A DNA stretch of 64,000 nt from Rhizobium sp. TH2 (GCF_024707525.1 NZ_CP062231.1:4777501-4841500); one strand, 5' to 3'. Counted from the stretch's first letter, positions 38,393-47,864 are shown. Numbers and translations: made by a program. Notes: generated by a model from the sequence alone, not told the origin.

Positions 38393-40030
38393 TCAGGCCG
38401 CGGCCAGCCGTGCCCTGACGCCATCGAGCTGGGCTTCTTCCGTCGGTTTGCCGAACAGATAGCCCTGGCCTTCCGTGCAGCCCCAGCCGTGGAGAAAATC
38501 GAGTTCAGCCTGCTCTTCGATGCCCTCCGCCGTGCAGCGGATCCCGAAGCTGCGCGACAGGCCGAGGATCGCATCGACGATGAGGCGGCTCTCGTGGTTG
38601 TCCTGCAGCGAGGCGACGAAGCTGCGGTCGATCTTGAGCTTGTCGAACTTGCAGCTTCTCAAATGCTGCAGCGTCGAATGGCCGGTGCCGAAATCATCGA
38701 GCGCGATGGTGATGCCGGCGGCGCGAAGTTGGTCGATCGTATCGCGCGCGGTGACCAGATCGGCGACGAGCGCGTTCTCGGTGATCTCGACCTCAAGGCG
38801 GTGCGGCGAAAGGCCGGTCTCGCCGAGGATGGAGATGATCTTGAGACCAAGCGTCTTTTCCCGGAGCTGAACCGGCGAAAGATTGACCGAGAGCTTGATA
38901 TGGGCCGGCCAGGTGAGTGCCGCGAGGCTGGCCTTACGCAACATCTGCTCGCCGAGCTGGGCCATCAGGCCGCATGATTCCGCCACGGGAATGAATTCGG
39001 CCGGGCTGATCAGCCCGCGCTCGGCATGGCGCCAGCGGGCCAGCGCCTCGTAACCGATCACATCGCGGGTCGCGAGATCGACGATGGGCTGGAAAAAGGG
39101 AACGATCGAATTGTCCTTGAGCGCCTTGTGCAGCTCGGACTCGATCCAGTTGCGCTCCTTGACCACATGCTCAAGCTCGTTCTCGAAGAACGCGACCTGA
39201 TGGCGGCCGGCATGCTTGGCCTTGTAGAGCGCGATATCGGCGCGGCGCAGCACCTCGCCGATCGTATCCCCATCCTTGCCGAACAGCGCCACACCGACCG
39301 AAGCACCGAGATGCAGGATCGCGTCGTTGAAATGGAACGGCTCGCTGATGCCGGCGATGCAGGCGCGCGCATAGCCATTGGCCTCGCTCTCGTTTGCGAG
39401 CGGCGGGGTGATGACGGCGAATTCATCGCCGCCGAAACGCGCCACGAGGCCGCCCGGGAAATGCTTCTCGATACGGCTCGCATAGTCGACCAGAACCTGA
39501 TCGCCGGCGGCGTGACCATAGACGTCGTTGACCGGCTTGAAGTGATCGAGATCGATGAGCAGCACGGCACGGCGTTCGAACTGTGCCTTTCCGCTCAGGA
39601 AATGAGCACCGAACTCCTCGAATTTGCGGCGGTTGGCGAGACCCGTCAACTGGTCCTGCATGGCGAGCCGGCGGCTTTCCTGCTCGGCCCGCTGCTGGCG
39701 TTCGAGCGCCCGGCGCAGCCGCCACGACTGCTGGAAAGCGAAGGCCGAGAGGCCGAGACTGGCGAAGAGGCCGAAGGTCAGGATGTTGTCGAGGCTATAG
39801 GCGGAGGCCGTTTCAGGGCGGATCACCAATTCGATGCCGATGTCGCGCATCTTCTGGCCGGTCTGGACCCACGGGTCGCCATTCACCAGAGCCTGGAGCT
39901 TGCCATAGAAATTGTTCGAAACCGCGAGCAGGAACAGGCAGACCGTGACGCCGGCAATTGCCAGGCTCTGCAGCCGGAAACGCGCCATCGCAGGCGCTGC
40001 GCTATGGGAATCGATAAGGTCGTTCTTCAT
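38393..40030 (-). CDS. Membrane-bound GGDEF-EAL cyclic di-GMP enzyme
   Basis: A 545-aa protein with two transmembrane segments (about 18-38 and 80-102) around a periplasmic loop, a GGDEF domain (about 130-290) and an EAL domain (about 300-540). GGDEF is intact in RFGGDEFAVI. EAL is intact in GYEALARW, followed by VNLSPVQL, VEITENAL, DDFGTGHSTL and KIDRSFV. All residues for cyclic di-GMP synthesis and breakdown are present, so either activity is possible. The ATG at 40030 is chosen; a start 13 codons upstream exists. It is a single gene convergent with the HPP protein gene. Confidence 0.93.
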   Translation of the reverse strand: MKNDLIDSHSAAPAMARFRLQSLAIAGVTVCLFLLAVSNNFYGKLQALVNGDPWVQTGQKMRDIGIELVIRPETASAYSLDNILTFGLFASLGLSAFAFQQSWRLRRALERQQRAEQESRRLAMQDQLTGLANRRKFEEFGAHFLSGKAQFERRAVLLIDLDHFKPVNDVYGHAAGDQVLVDYASRIEKHFPGGLVARFGGDEFAVITPPLANESEANGYARACIAGISEPFHFNDAILHLGASVGVALFGKDGDTIGEVLRRADIALYKAKHAGRHQVAFFENELEHVVKERNWIESELHKALKDNSIVPFFQPIVDLATRDVIGYEALARWRHAERGLISPAEFIPVAESCGLMAQLGEQMLRKASLAALTWPAHIKLSVNLSPVQLREKTLGLKIISILGETGLSPHRLEVEITENALVADLVTARDTIDQLRAAGITIALDDFGTGHSTLQHLRSCKFDKLKIDRSFVASLQDNHESRLIVDAILGLSRSFGIRCTAEGIEEQAELDFLHGWGCTEGQGYLFGKPTEEAQLDGVRARLAAA

Positions 40031-40157
40031 GGCTGTATCCAGGGAGTGCCGTGATATCGGACCTGACAAGTATCAACCAGCGCTGAAACTTTGATTAAAA
40101 TTGTCCGTATCGGCAAAGCTGCATGGGAAAAGCTGTCGATATCGTGAATCGAATATG

Positions 40158-40186
40158 AAAAAGCGCCGGGCTGGAACCCGGCGCTT
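40158..40186 (-). terminator. Rho-independent terminator of pyc
   Basis: AAGCGCCGGG at 40161-40170 pairs with CCCGGCGCTT at 40177-40186 with a 6-nt loop. On the minus strand it is followed by TTTTTCAT. It lies 26 bp after the pyc stop. Confidence 0.8.
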
Positions 40187-40212
40187 CAATGGTCCGATGG
40201 ATATGCCTGGTA

Positions 40213-43200
40213 TCAGCCGAAGACGATCAGCAGATCCTTGGCGTCGATCTGGTCGCCGGCCTTGACCAGGACTTCAGCGATCGTGCCGTCCTTTTCCGCA
40301 TGCAGCGCGGTTTCCATCTTCATCGCCTCGATCGAGAGCAGCACGTCGCCGGCCTTGACCTGCTGGCCGGTCGCGACGCCGACGGTCGAGATGACGCCCG
40401 GCATGGGCGCGCCGACCTGGGCGGCATTGCCCACTTCCACCTTGCGGCGGACCGCGCCATTGGATGCGCCATGCGCCCGGTCCGGCACCTTGATGCGACG
40501 CGGCTGGCCGTTGAACTCGAAGAACACGGTGACCATGCCCTTCTGGTCGGTCTCGCCCTGCGCCTGGTTGAGGATGACAAGCGTCTTGCCGCGCTCGATA
40601 TCGGCAAACAGTTCCTCGCCCTGCTCGATGCCATAGAAATAGGCATGCGTCGGCAGCACCGAGACGGGACCATAGGTATCCGCCGCAACCGCGAATTCGG
40701 TGAACACCTTGGGATACATGAGGTAGGAGGCGAATTCGAAATCGGAAACCTTGCGTTCGAGCTTGGTCTCGATCTCCTTGCGTTCCTTGTCGAGATCGGC
40801 AGGCGGCAGCAGCGAGCCCGGACGCACGGTATACGCCGCCTCACCCTTGAGGGCCTTCTTCTGCAACGCTTCCGGCCAGCCCGACGGTGGCTGACCCAGA
40901 TCGCCCTTCAGCATCGAGACGACCGAATCCGGGAAAGAGATTTCCTTGGCCGGATTGACGACATCCTCGACGGTGAGATCCTGGCTGACCATCATCAGCG
41001 CCATGTCGCCGACGACCTTGGAGGACGGCGTGACCTTGACGATGTCGCCGAACATCTGGTTGGCATCGGCATAGGCCTGCGCCACCCTGTGCCACTTGGC
41101 CTCAAGGCCGAGAGAACGGGCCTGCTCCTTGAGATTGGTGAACTGGCCGCCCGGCATTTCGTGGAGATAGACTTCCGATGCAGGACCCTTGAGGTCGCTT
41201 TCGAAGGCCGCATATTGCGTGCGCACGGCCTCCCAATAGAAAGAGATGCGGCGGATCCAGGCCGGATCGAGGCCAGGGTCACGCTCGGTGCCGGCCAGCG
41301 CCTCGACGATCGAGCCCAGGCATGGCTGGGACGTATTGCCGGACAGCGCATCCATCGCCGCATCGACCACATCGACACCAGCTTCGACGGCCGCAAGCAC
41401 CGTAGCGGCTGATATTCCCGACGTGTCATGCGTGTGGAAATGGATCGGCAGCGAGGTCGCCTGCGTGAGTTCGCGGAACAGCATGCGCGCCGCCTGCGGC
41501 TTGAGCAGGCCGGCCATGTCCTTCAACGCGATGATATGGGCGCCGGCCTTTTCCAGTTCCTGCGCCAGGCCGACATAATATTTGAGATCGTATTTCGGCC
41601 GCGCCGAATTGAGGATGTCGCCCGTGTAGCAGATCGCTGCTTCGCAGAGCTTGTTCTCCTCGATCACCGCATCCATCGAGACGCGCATGTTCTCGACCCA
41701 GTTGAGGCAGTCGAACACACGGAAGAGATCAATGCCGCCCTTGGCCGCCTGGCGGACGAAATACTTCACGACATTGTCGGGGTAGTTCTTGTAGCCGACA
41801 CCATTCGCGCCACGCAGCAGCATCTGCAGCAGGAAGTTCGGCGCATTCTCGCGGATCAGCGCGAGCCGCTCCCACGGGTCCTCGGTCAGGAAGCGCATGG
41901 AGACGTCGAAGGTCGCACCGCCCCAGCATTCCAGCGAGAAGAGATTGGGCAGCGCCTTGGCATAGGTCCCGGCGATATTGGCGATATCGAAGGTACGAAC
42001 ACGGGTGGCGAGCAGCGACTGGTGGCCATCGCGCATGGTGGTGTCGGTCATCAGCACGCGGTTCTGGCTGGTCATCCATTCCGCGAATTTCTTCGGGCCG
42101 AGCTCGTCGAGCAACTGCTTGGTGCCGGGTGCGACCTGCTTGTCGATGAACGGCACGACCGGAAGTGCCGCATCCTTCGGCGGCCGGGCGCGGCCCTTGG
42201 CCTCGGGATGACCGTTGATCGTCACGTCGGCGAGGTAAGTCAGCAGTTTCGTTGCCCGGTCCTGGCGCTTGACCTGGGCAAACAGCTCCGGGGTCGTGTC
42301 GATGAAGCGGGTCGTGTAGGTGTTGTTCTGGAAAGACGGATGCGTGATGATCGCTTCGAGGAAGGTCAAGTTGGTCGCCACGCCACGGATACGGAATTCG
42401 CGGAGCGCCCGCTCCATGCGCTTGATCGCTTCAATCGGCGTCGGCGCCCAGGCGGTCACCTTTTCCAAGAGCGGGTCGTAGAAGCGGGTGATCACCGCGC
42501 CGGAATAGGCGGTGCCGCCATCGAGCCGGATGCCGAAGCCGGTCGCGCCGCGATAGGCGGTGATGCGGCCGTAATCCGGGATGAAATTCTGCTCGGGATC
42601 CTCGGTCGTGATGCGGCACTGGAGCGCATGACCGTTGAGCTTGATGTCTTCCTGCTTCGGCACGCCGGATTCCGGTGTCCCGATCGCATAGCCGTCGAGG
42701 ATATGGATCTGCGCCTTCACGATGTCGATGCCGGTCACCTGCTCGGTGACGGTATGCTCGACCTGGATGCGCGGATTGACCTCGATGAAGTAGAATTTGC
42801 CGCTGTCCATATCCATCAGATATTCGACCGTGCCGGCGCCGACATAGTTGGTCGCCTTGGCAATGCTGGTCGAATAGGAAGCAAGCTCCGTGCGCTGAGC
42901 CTCTGTCAGATAGGGCGCCGGTGCGCGCTCGACGACCTTCTGGTTGCGGCGCTGGACCGAACAGTCGCGTTCGAAGAGATGCACGACATTGCCATGGGTA
43001 TCGCCGAGAACCTGGCTTTCCACATGGCGCGCACGCTCGACCAGCTTTTCGAGATAGACCTCGTCCTTGCCGAAAGCGGCCATCGCCTCGCGCTTGGCTT
43101 CCACCACTTCACGCGCCAGATCCTTGGGGTCACGGATCGCGCGCATGCCGCGGCCGCCGCCGCCCCATGAGGCTTTGAGCATGATCGGATAGCCGATCTT

Positions 43201-43671
43201 CTCGGCCATCCTGGCCACCGCAGCCATATCGTCCGGCAGTGGCTCCGTGGCCGGCACGACGGGAACGCCGATCTCGATTGCCAGATTGCGCGCGGCAACC
43301 TTGTTGCCCAGCCGGCGCATCGTGTCGCCGCTTGGCCCGATGAAGATGATGCCGGCAGCCTTGCAGGCATCGACGAATTCTGGGCTTTCCGACAGCAGGC
43401 CGTAGCCCGGATGAATGGCATCGGCGCCCGACAGCTTGGCAACACGGATCACTTCATCGATCGACAGATAGCTTTCGATCGGCCCAAGGTCGCGATCGAG
43501 ATGCGGACCGCGCCCGACCTGATAGCTCTCGTCCGCCTTGAAACGATGCAGCGCGAGTTTGTCCTCCTCCGCCCAGATCGCGACGGTCTTGATGCCCAGC
43601 TCATTGGCCGCGCGAAAGACACGGATGGCGATTTCCGAACGGTTGGCGACGAGTATCTTCTTGATGGGCAA
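40213..43671 (-). CDS. pyc: Pyruvate carboxylase
   Basis: A 1152-aa biotin enzyme that makes oxaloacetate from pyruvate and bicarbonate with ATP, feeding the TCA cycle. Order: biotin carboxylase/ATP-grasp (about 1-460, KASWGGGGRGMR, EVNPRIQVEHTVTE), carboxyltransferase TIM barrel (about 520-830, MRDGHQSLLATR, CWGGATFDVSMRFL, HFHTHDTSG), linker with the allosteric region, and biotinyl domain with the modified lysine in EAMKMETA. The start is TTG at 43671: AGGAGG lies 8 bp upstream and LPIKKILVANRSE then begins as in relatives. An ATG at 43701 would add ten unconserved residues. Confidence 0.97.
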   Translation of the reverse strand: MPIKKILVANRSEIAIRVFRAANELGIKTVAIWAEEDKLALHRFKADESYQVGRGPHLDRDLGPIESYLSIDEVIRVAKLSGADAIHPGYGLLSESPEFVDACKAAGIIFIGPSGDTMRRLGNKVAARNLAIEIGVPVVPATEPLPDDMAAVARMAEKIGYPIMLKASWGGGGRGMRAIRDPKDLAREVVEAKREAMAAFGKDEVYLEKLVERARHVESQVLGDTHGNVVHLFERDCSVQRRNQKVVERAPAPYLTEAQRTELASYSTSIAKATNYVGAGTVEYLMDMDSGKFYFIEVNPRIQVEHTVTEQVTGIDIVKAQIHILDGYAIGTPESGVPKQEDIKLNGHALQCRITTEDPEQNFIPDYGRITAYRGATGFGIRLDGGTAYSGAVITRFYDPLLEKVTAWAPTPIEAIKRMERALREFRIRGVATNLTFLEAIITHPSFQNNTYTTRFIDTTPELFAQVKRQDRATKLLTYLADVTINGHPEAKGRARPPKDAALPVVPFIDKQVAPGTKQLLDELGPKKFAEWMTSQNRVLMTDTTMRDGHQSLLATRVRTFDIANIAGTYAKALPNLFSLECWGGATFDVSMRFLTEDPWERLALIRENAPNFLLQMLLRGANGVGYKNYPDNVVKYFVRQAAKGGIDLFRVFDCLNWVENMRVSMDAVIEENKLCEAAICYTGDILNSARPKYDLKYYVGLAQELEKAGAHIIALKDMAGLLKPQAARMLFRELTQATSLPIHFHTHDTSGISAATVLAAVEAGVDVVDAAMDALSGNTSQPCLGSIVEALAGTERDPGLDPAWIRRISFYWEAVRTQYAAFESDLKGPASEVYLHEMPGGQFTNLKEQARSLGLEAKWHRVAQAYADANQMFGDIVKVTPSSKVVGDMALMMVSQDLTVEDVVNPAKEISFPDSVVSMLKGDLGQPPSGWPEALQKKALKGEAAYTVRPGSLLPPADLDKERKEIETKLERKVSDFEFASYLMYPKVFTEFAVAADTYGPVSVLPTHAYFYGIEQGEELFADIERGKTLVILNQAQGETDQKGMVTVFFEFNGQPRRIKVPDRAHGASNGAVRRKVEVGNAAQVGAPMPGVISTVGVATGQQVKAGDVLLSIEAMKMETALHAEKDGTIAEVLVKAGDQIDAKDLLIVFG

Positions 43672-44016
43672 GGCTCTGGCCTCCTCAGGCTGCGACGTCA
43701 AAACCAGGCATGCAATGAACCGCCAATCCGGCGCCGAGCGCGGTCAATTAGCGACCGGCAACGGCCTCATTCCGCCAGAAATTGCTGCGGGACGGTAGAA
43801 ATATTGCACTCGCGAAAAGTCTTAGCGCGTTGCAGTGCGAAGTCAATTTGGTTTTGACTCATTTCCGTCACATTTCGCTGACGGTTCCCAGGGTCGATTT
43901 CTGCCGAGAAGGACGGGAGCCTTACGTACAAAGACCCAAGCAAGTGAAATTGCTCATGACGCGAAGAGTAGAATATGCTACAAAATAGGATATCTTACTA
44001 GGATGGAGTGGACATC
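43672..44016. other. Intergenic region pyc / parDE
   Basis: About 345 bp between divergent genes. It must contain both promoters. A small hairpin (CCGTCA 43865-43870 with TGACGG 43879-43884) is present. I see no gene, repeat or confident operator. Confidence 0.5.
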
Positions 44017-44286
44017 ATGTCGATGGTGAAAAAGAGCATATCCGTAACCGATCAGCAGAGTGACTGGATGAAAACGCAGATCACGACGGGACATTACGGC
44101 AATGAAAGCGAGGTCATCCGCGAGTTAATCCGCGAGCGCCAGTTGCGGGAGCAGGAAACGACTTCCGAGATTTCAGCGATACGCGCGAAACTCCTCGCCG
44201 CCGAAAAGCGCGACGCTTCAACCATCTCAGCCGAAGCGCTCTTATCGGAGATCAAGGAAGAAATGCGGCGCAATGGTCAGCTATAA
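44017..44286 (+). CDS. parD: ParD-family antitoxin
   Basis: An 89-aa ribbon-helix-helix protein. The N-terminal RHH unit (KKSISVTDQQSDWMKTQI and YGNESEVIRELIRER) binds DNA, and the acidic and helical C-terminal half binds the toxin. The ATG at 44017 follows GGAGTGGACATC. Its last 14 bases overlap the parE start, the usual order for antitoxin and toxin. Autoregulation by the ParD-ParE complex is expected, but I cannot pick out the operator. Confidence 0.9.
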   Translation: MSMVKKSISVTDQQSDWMKTQITTGHYGNESEVIRELIRERQLREQETTSEISAIRAKLLAAEKRDASTISAEALLSEIKEEMRRNGQL

Positions 44287-44557
44287 GCTCAACGACGAGG
44301 CGCAGAACGACATCCGTCGCATATACGGACGCGGTCTGGCCGAATACGGCGAGACTCAAGCCGATGCGTATTACGATGCATTGTTCCGCCGCTTTGAACG
44401 GATAGCAGAGCAGCCTTATCTCTATCCATCCGTCGATCATATTCGGCCAGGATACAGAAGAAGCGTATGCGGCGTCGATTCCATTTATTATCGCATCATC
44501 GACGATACCGTCGAAATCATGCGGATCATTGGCCGTCAGGACATCGACCAAAGCTGA
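44273..44557 (+). CDS. parE: ParE/RelE-family toxin
   Basis: A 94-aa toxin of the RelE/ParE superfamily. The pattern YKLNDEAQNDIRRIYGRGLAEYG at the N-terminus and a basic strand GYRRSVCGVDSIYYRI followed by VEIMRIIGRQD match ParE. ParE toxins target DNA gyrase; RelE cousins cut mRNA. The antitoxin family favours ParE. Both genes appear intact. Confidence 0.9.
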   Translation: MVSYKLNDEAQNDIRRIYGRGLAEYGETQADAYYDALFRRFERIAEQPYLYPSVDHIRPGYRRSVCGVDSIYYRIIDDTVEIMRIIGRQDIDQS

Positions 44558-44631
44558 CTGGCCTTCAGCAAACTATTGACGATTTTGTCTTGACCTGCCC
44601 CTAAGCGAATTGCGGCCGTAACCGTTGGCGA

Positions 44632-45357
44632 TCAGGGGATCAGCCCCCGGCGCAGGCCTAGTGCCACCGCATGGTTGCGGTTCTTGGCGCCGAGTTTCTC
44701 CTGAAGACTGGCGCCATACCAGTCCACCGTCGTCGGCGCGACCTTCAACAGGGCGGCGATCTCTGGTGACGTTAAGCCATCGGCCATATGGCTCAAGGCC
44801 TGGACCTCGCGATGGGTGAGTGTAATCTCGGTGCCTTCGGCAACCTTCTCGGCATAGGCATCGCCCATGAATTCGAGGAGCTTGAAATAGGTGCTGCGTG
44901 TCACCGTCTCCAGCAGCATGATTTCCGAAGGCGTCAGCTCGATTTCGCCCGGACCGCCGAGCGTCGTGGCACCCATCAGCGCATTGCGGCCGAAGACCGG
45001 GAAGATATAGCCGGAACCGAGGCCATGGGCCTTGCCGTCCTGCATCATCTTCTGCATGCGGCGATATTGCGGATTGTTCTTGTAGGCCTCCACCGCCTGC
45101 TCCCAGGAGAAGCTTTTGTTAGCGCGGAGCAGGAACCGGATCGTCGGGTCCGTGACGATGTATTTCTTCTCGACGTAGCGCGCGATCCACGCCTCCGGCC
45201 AATTGGCCGCGACGATGAGCTGGGCCGGGTTCTCGATCGGCTTCGGCTCATGGAAAATACAATAGTATTTGAAGCCGAACGTATCGATCAGCTTCTCAAA
45301 CTCCCGGATCGCCACGTCACGATCAGGAACTTCGCCGATCGCGACGAGATAATGCAT
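44632..45357 (-). CDS. LuxR-type regulator with autoinducer-binding domain (solo)
   Basis: A 241-aa quorum-sensing type regulator. The N-terminal domain keeps the six residues conserved in AHL receptors: Trp and Tyr in WPEAWIARYVEKKY, Asp-Pro in VTDPTIRF, Trp in FSWEQAV, and Gly in GLGSGYIFPVFG. The C-terminal GerE HTH is LTHREVQALSHMADG to VDWYGASLQEKLGAKNR. No luxI synthase is near, so it is a LuxR solo. An ATG at 45357 is chosen; an in-frame TTG at 45399 would add 14 residues. The target is unknown. Confidence 0.88.
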   Translation of the reverse strand: MHYLVAIGEVPDRDVAIREFEKLIDTFGFKYYCIFHEPKPIENPAQLIVAANWPEAWIARYVEKKYIVTDPTIRFLLRANKSFSWEQAVEAYKNNPQYRRMQKMMQDGKAHGLGSGYIFPVFGRNALMGATTLGGPGEIELTPSEIMLLETVTRSTYFKLLEFMGDAYAEKVAEGTEITLTHREVQALSHMADGLTSPEIAALLKVAPTTVDWYGASLQEKLGAKNRNHAVALGLRRGLIP

Positions 45358-45713
45358 GATATTGCCGAAACGCACCTTGGCCCCCGTTCCAAACTGCAAT
45401 GCCTCGTCCAGAGACCTACGCTTTGTGACATGCGCGGGTCAATCCATCGGCGACCGATTGAAGGGCATCGCCTTTGATTCGCTATCGCTAATCTGGCATT
45501 GAATTATCAGGATTTTGAGGCAAAGGCGGAAATTTTCCGGGCCATGCGCGATATCCTGTTGCTAATCGTCATTTTGAGACTGCGTACCAGCCAACAAATT
45601 TATGTTGCATCGATCGTCACCCGCCGCCGCGCTGGCCTTGAGAGCGGAAACGTTTCCGCCCGTTCGCCGATAGCACGAACGGGCGGCAATGGTACAATCC
45701 GAATGACGCCGAA
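45358..45713. other. Intergenic region between luxR-type gene and purU
   Basis: About 356 bp. It holds the upstream region of the LuxR-type gene and, near its right end, the purU hairpin at 45656-45686. A 79-codon plus-strand open frame at 45499-45738 runs into purU on the other strand, has no recognisable domain and overlaps that hairpin; I do not count it as a gene. Confidence 0.5.
45656..45686 (-). terminator. Hairpin downstream of purU
   Basis: CCGCCCGTTC (45656-45665) pairs perfectly with GAACGGGCGG (45677-45686), 28 bp beyond the purU stop. No T-run follows on either strand, so it may be a factor-dependent terminator or an mRNA 3'-end stabiliser. Confidence 0.5.
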
Positions 45714-46610
45714 TCAGCCCATGCGTTCGGACGCGTAGGAACCGGGGCTGGCGGGGAAGACGATGGTTTTGTTGCCGTTCATGAACACCCGGTGATGGAT
45801 ATGCGCATGCACCGCGCGGGCCAGGACCTGGCTTTCGACATCGCGGCCGATGGAGACATAATCGGACGCCGACTGCGCATGCGTGATGCGTGCGACATCC
45901 TGCTCGATGATCGGACCTTCGTCGAGATCCTCGGTGACGTAATGCGCGGTGGCGCCGATCAGCTTCACGCCGCGCTCATAGGCCTGCTTATAGGGATTGG
46001 CGCCCTTGAAAGACGGCAGGAAGGAGTGGTGGATGTTGATGATCCGGCCCGACATCTTCTTGCAGACGGCATCCGACAGCACCTGCATGTAGCGGGCAAG
46101 CACGATCAGATCGGCGCCCGACGCAGTCACGACGTCCATCAGGCGGGCCTCGGCCTCAGGCTTGTTGGCCTTGGTCACGTTGATGTGGTGGAAGGGAATG
46201 TCGTGGTTGACGATGACCTTCTGGTAATCGAAATGGTTGGACACGACGCCGACGATCTCGACCGGCAGCGCGCCGATCTTCCAGCGGTAGAGCAGATCGT
46301 TGAGGCAATGGCCGAAGCGCGATACCATCAGCATGATCTTCATCTTGTGGTCGCTGTCATGGAATTCGCTGGTCATACCGAACTTGGCCTTGACCGGCTC
46401 AAAACCCTTGTCGATCTCTTCGATAGCCGCGCCTTCCTGGCTGGTGAAGGTGATTCGCATGAAGAACAGGCCCGTCTCCAGGTCATCGAACTGGCTGGAA
46501 TCGATGATGTAACAACCCTTGTCGGCGAGGAAACCCGAGATCGCCGCGACGATGCCGCGCGTGGATTTGCAGGTAACGGTCAATACATAGCTTTTCGTGG
46601 GGCTGGTCAT
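45714..46610 (-). CDS. purU: Formyltetrahydrofolate deformylase
   Basis: A 298-aa enzyme: an N-terminal ACT domain (YVLTVTCKSTRGIVAAISGFL, about 8-28) and a C-terminal formyl-transferase-like hydrolase domain with NHFDYQKV, VLARYMQVLSD, INIHHSFLPSFKGANPY and ATAHYVTEDLDEGPIIEQD. It splits 10-formyl-THF to formate and THF, supplying formate and balancing one-carbon units. That links it in function with the formate dehydrogenase operon 9 kb away. The 231 bp upstream hold no gene. Confidence 0.96.
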   Translation of the reverse strand: MTSPTKSYVLTVTCKSTRGIVAAISGFLADKGCYIIDSSQFDDLETGLFFMRITFTSQEGAAIEEIDKGFEPVKAKFGMTSEFHDSDHKMKIMLMVSRFGHCLNDLLYRWKIGALPVEIVGVVSNHFDYQKVIVNHDIPFHHINVTKANKPEAEARLMDVVTASGADLIVLARYMQVLSDAVCKKMSGRIINIHHSFLPSFKGANPYKQAYERGVKLIGATAHYVTEDLDEGPIIEQDVARITHAQSASDYVSIGRDVESQVLARAVHAHIHHRVFMNGNKTIVFPASPGSYASERMG

Positions 46611-46841
46611 GAGGCGCGCCTATCGATCTTGCGTTGCGGAAATTCAGGCTCCGGATCGGCATTATCGCGCGTTCGAGAGCATGGCAAGGGGTTCATCGCC
46701 CACCAAGTGCGAAGCTCTCAAGATTTGCCGGACATGCGGGAAATCCCGGATGTCCATGATGTCATTTGATGTATGTTGCCGCCAGCCTCCGAAAGCAACA
46801 CGAACGTGTGCACTGCGGTAGATGCGACTTCAGAAATTGCC

Positions 46842-47042
46842 CTAACGGAACTGCGTTGCAGCGCGTTGTTCCGGCTGCTGCGCCTGATAGTATTCAGCCT
46901 CGTATGAATCCAGAAGCGTTGCGAGCCGGTCGAGGCGGCGGTCCTGGGTGTTACCCGAACGGGTACTCCATAATTTTCCGAACTCGGAAATTGCCGCTTC
47001 GTATTCGACAGACGTCCAGGCGGATATCTTCTCAGGCATCAT
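46842..47042 (-). CDS. HigA N-terminal-like small protein lacking HTH
   Basis: A 66-aa ORF starting MMPEKISAW, with a second ATG one codon later. The sequence SVEYEAAISEFGKLW and DRRLDRLATLLDSYEAEYY resembles the N-terminal helical arm of HigA-type antitoxins (usually D-Y-E-x-A-L to LATLIEAYE). The XRE helix-turn-helix that should follow is absent; instead a Gln-rich tail (QAQQPEQRAATQFR) ends the protein. No higB toxin is near. It could be a remnant or a stand-alone interaction domain. Confidence 0.5.
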   Translation of the reverse strand: MMPEKISAWTSVEYEAAISEFGKLWSTRSGNTQDRRLDRLATLLDSYEAEYYQAQQPEQRAATQFR

Positions 47043-47192
47043 GTTTTCGGCCCCGAAGTGATTTGCACGAATCATGCTGGCATTCGAAGGCTATCGAAGC
47101 CCGCGTCGGATTTCCAGCGCGTTCAGGCGTCTATTCACGGCGAAATGGTCACGGATGAATTCGCTCGTTATTGTTGCAGTGCAAAAAACCTG

Positions 47193-47864
47193 TCAGCGTT
47201 TGCGCACCGTTTCCGGATAACAGATGATCGAGAGATAGCGGGCGGGGAGCTTTTCCAGCACTTCCGGTCCATGCGGCGCGTCGGCATCGAAGAACAGGCT
47301 GTCGCCCGGCTCCATCGCATAAAGCTTGTCCCCATGCCGGTATTGCACGGAGCCTTCGAGCATATAAAGGAATTCCAGTCCTTCATGCTGGAAGGTCGGG
47401 AAGATGTCGGAATCGCCGGTCAGCGTGATCAGGTAGGGTTCGACCACGACGCCGGACGCGTTGTTGCCGATATGGCCGAGCAGATTGTACTGGTGGCCGG
47501 CCCGCGTACCGCGGCGTTCGAGTTCGACCCCTTCGCCGGCCTTGACGAACATCGCATTGCGCACCTCTTCGAAACGGCGCAGGAACGCCGTGACCGGCAC
47601 GCCGAGCGCCTGGGCCAGGGCCTGTAGCGTGGTGAGCGATGGGGAGGTGTTGCCATTCTCGATCTTCGACAGCATGCCGAGCGAAATGCCGGTGGCGGAG
47701 GCAAGGTCGGAACCGGTGATGCCGAGCTTCTTGCGCAGCGTTCGCACCTCGTGGCCGATCGCCATTTCGAGGTTGTTGACCTTCTTGTCGCGCACGGCAT
47801 GCGGATCCTGATAGGGAATTGCGCTCTTCGAAGTTGCAGATTTCGCCAGGGGTTTTTCCGCCAT
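47193..47864 (-). CDS. XRE-family regulator with C-terminal cupin
   Basis: A 223-aa protein. The HTH is at about residues 36-92 (VRTLRKKLGITGSDLAS, ISLGMLSKIENGNTSPSL), and a cupin sensor domain at about 130-215 (FLYMLEGSVQYRHGDK, MEPGDSLFFDADAPHG). The family includes PuuR-like regulators of amine and amino-acid use. The ligand is not evident. It is a single gene, with 75 bp to the cNMP-binding protein gene upstream. Confidence 0.88.
   Translation of the reverse strand: MAEKPLAKSATSKSAIPYQDPHAVRDKKVNNLEMAIGHEVRTLRKKLGITGSDLASATGISLGMLSKIENGNTSPSLTTLQALAQALGVPVTAFLRRFEEVRNAMFVKAGEGVELERRGTRAGHQYNLLGHIGNNASGVVVEPYLITLTGDSDIFPTFQHEGLEFLYMLEGSVQYRHGDKLYAMEPGDSLFFDADAPHGPEVLEKLPARYLSIICYPETVRKR

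Noticed and set aside
41428..43170. 580-codon open frame on the plus strand
   Set aside because: Antisense to pyruvate carboxylase, with no recognisable motif.
45499..45738. 79-codon plus-strand ORF
   Set aside because: Overlaps the purU hairpin and 3' end, has no domain and a poor start.
46611..46841. Riboswitch upstream of purU
   Set aside because: I looked for glycine, SAM-II and THF aptamer signatures and found none.
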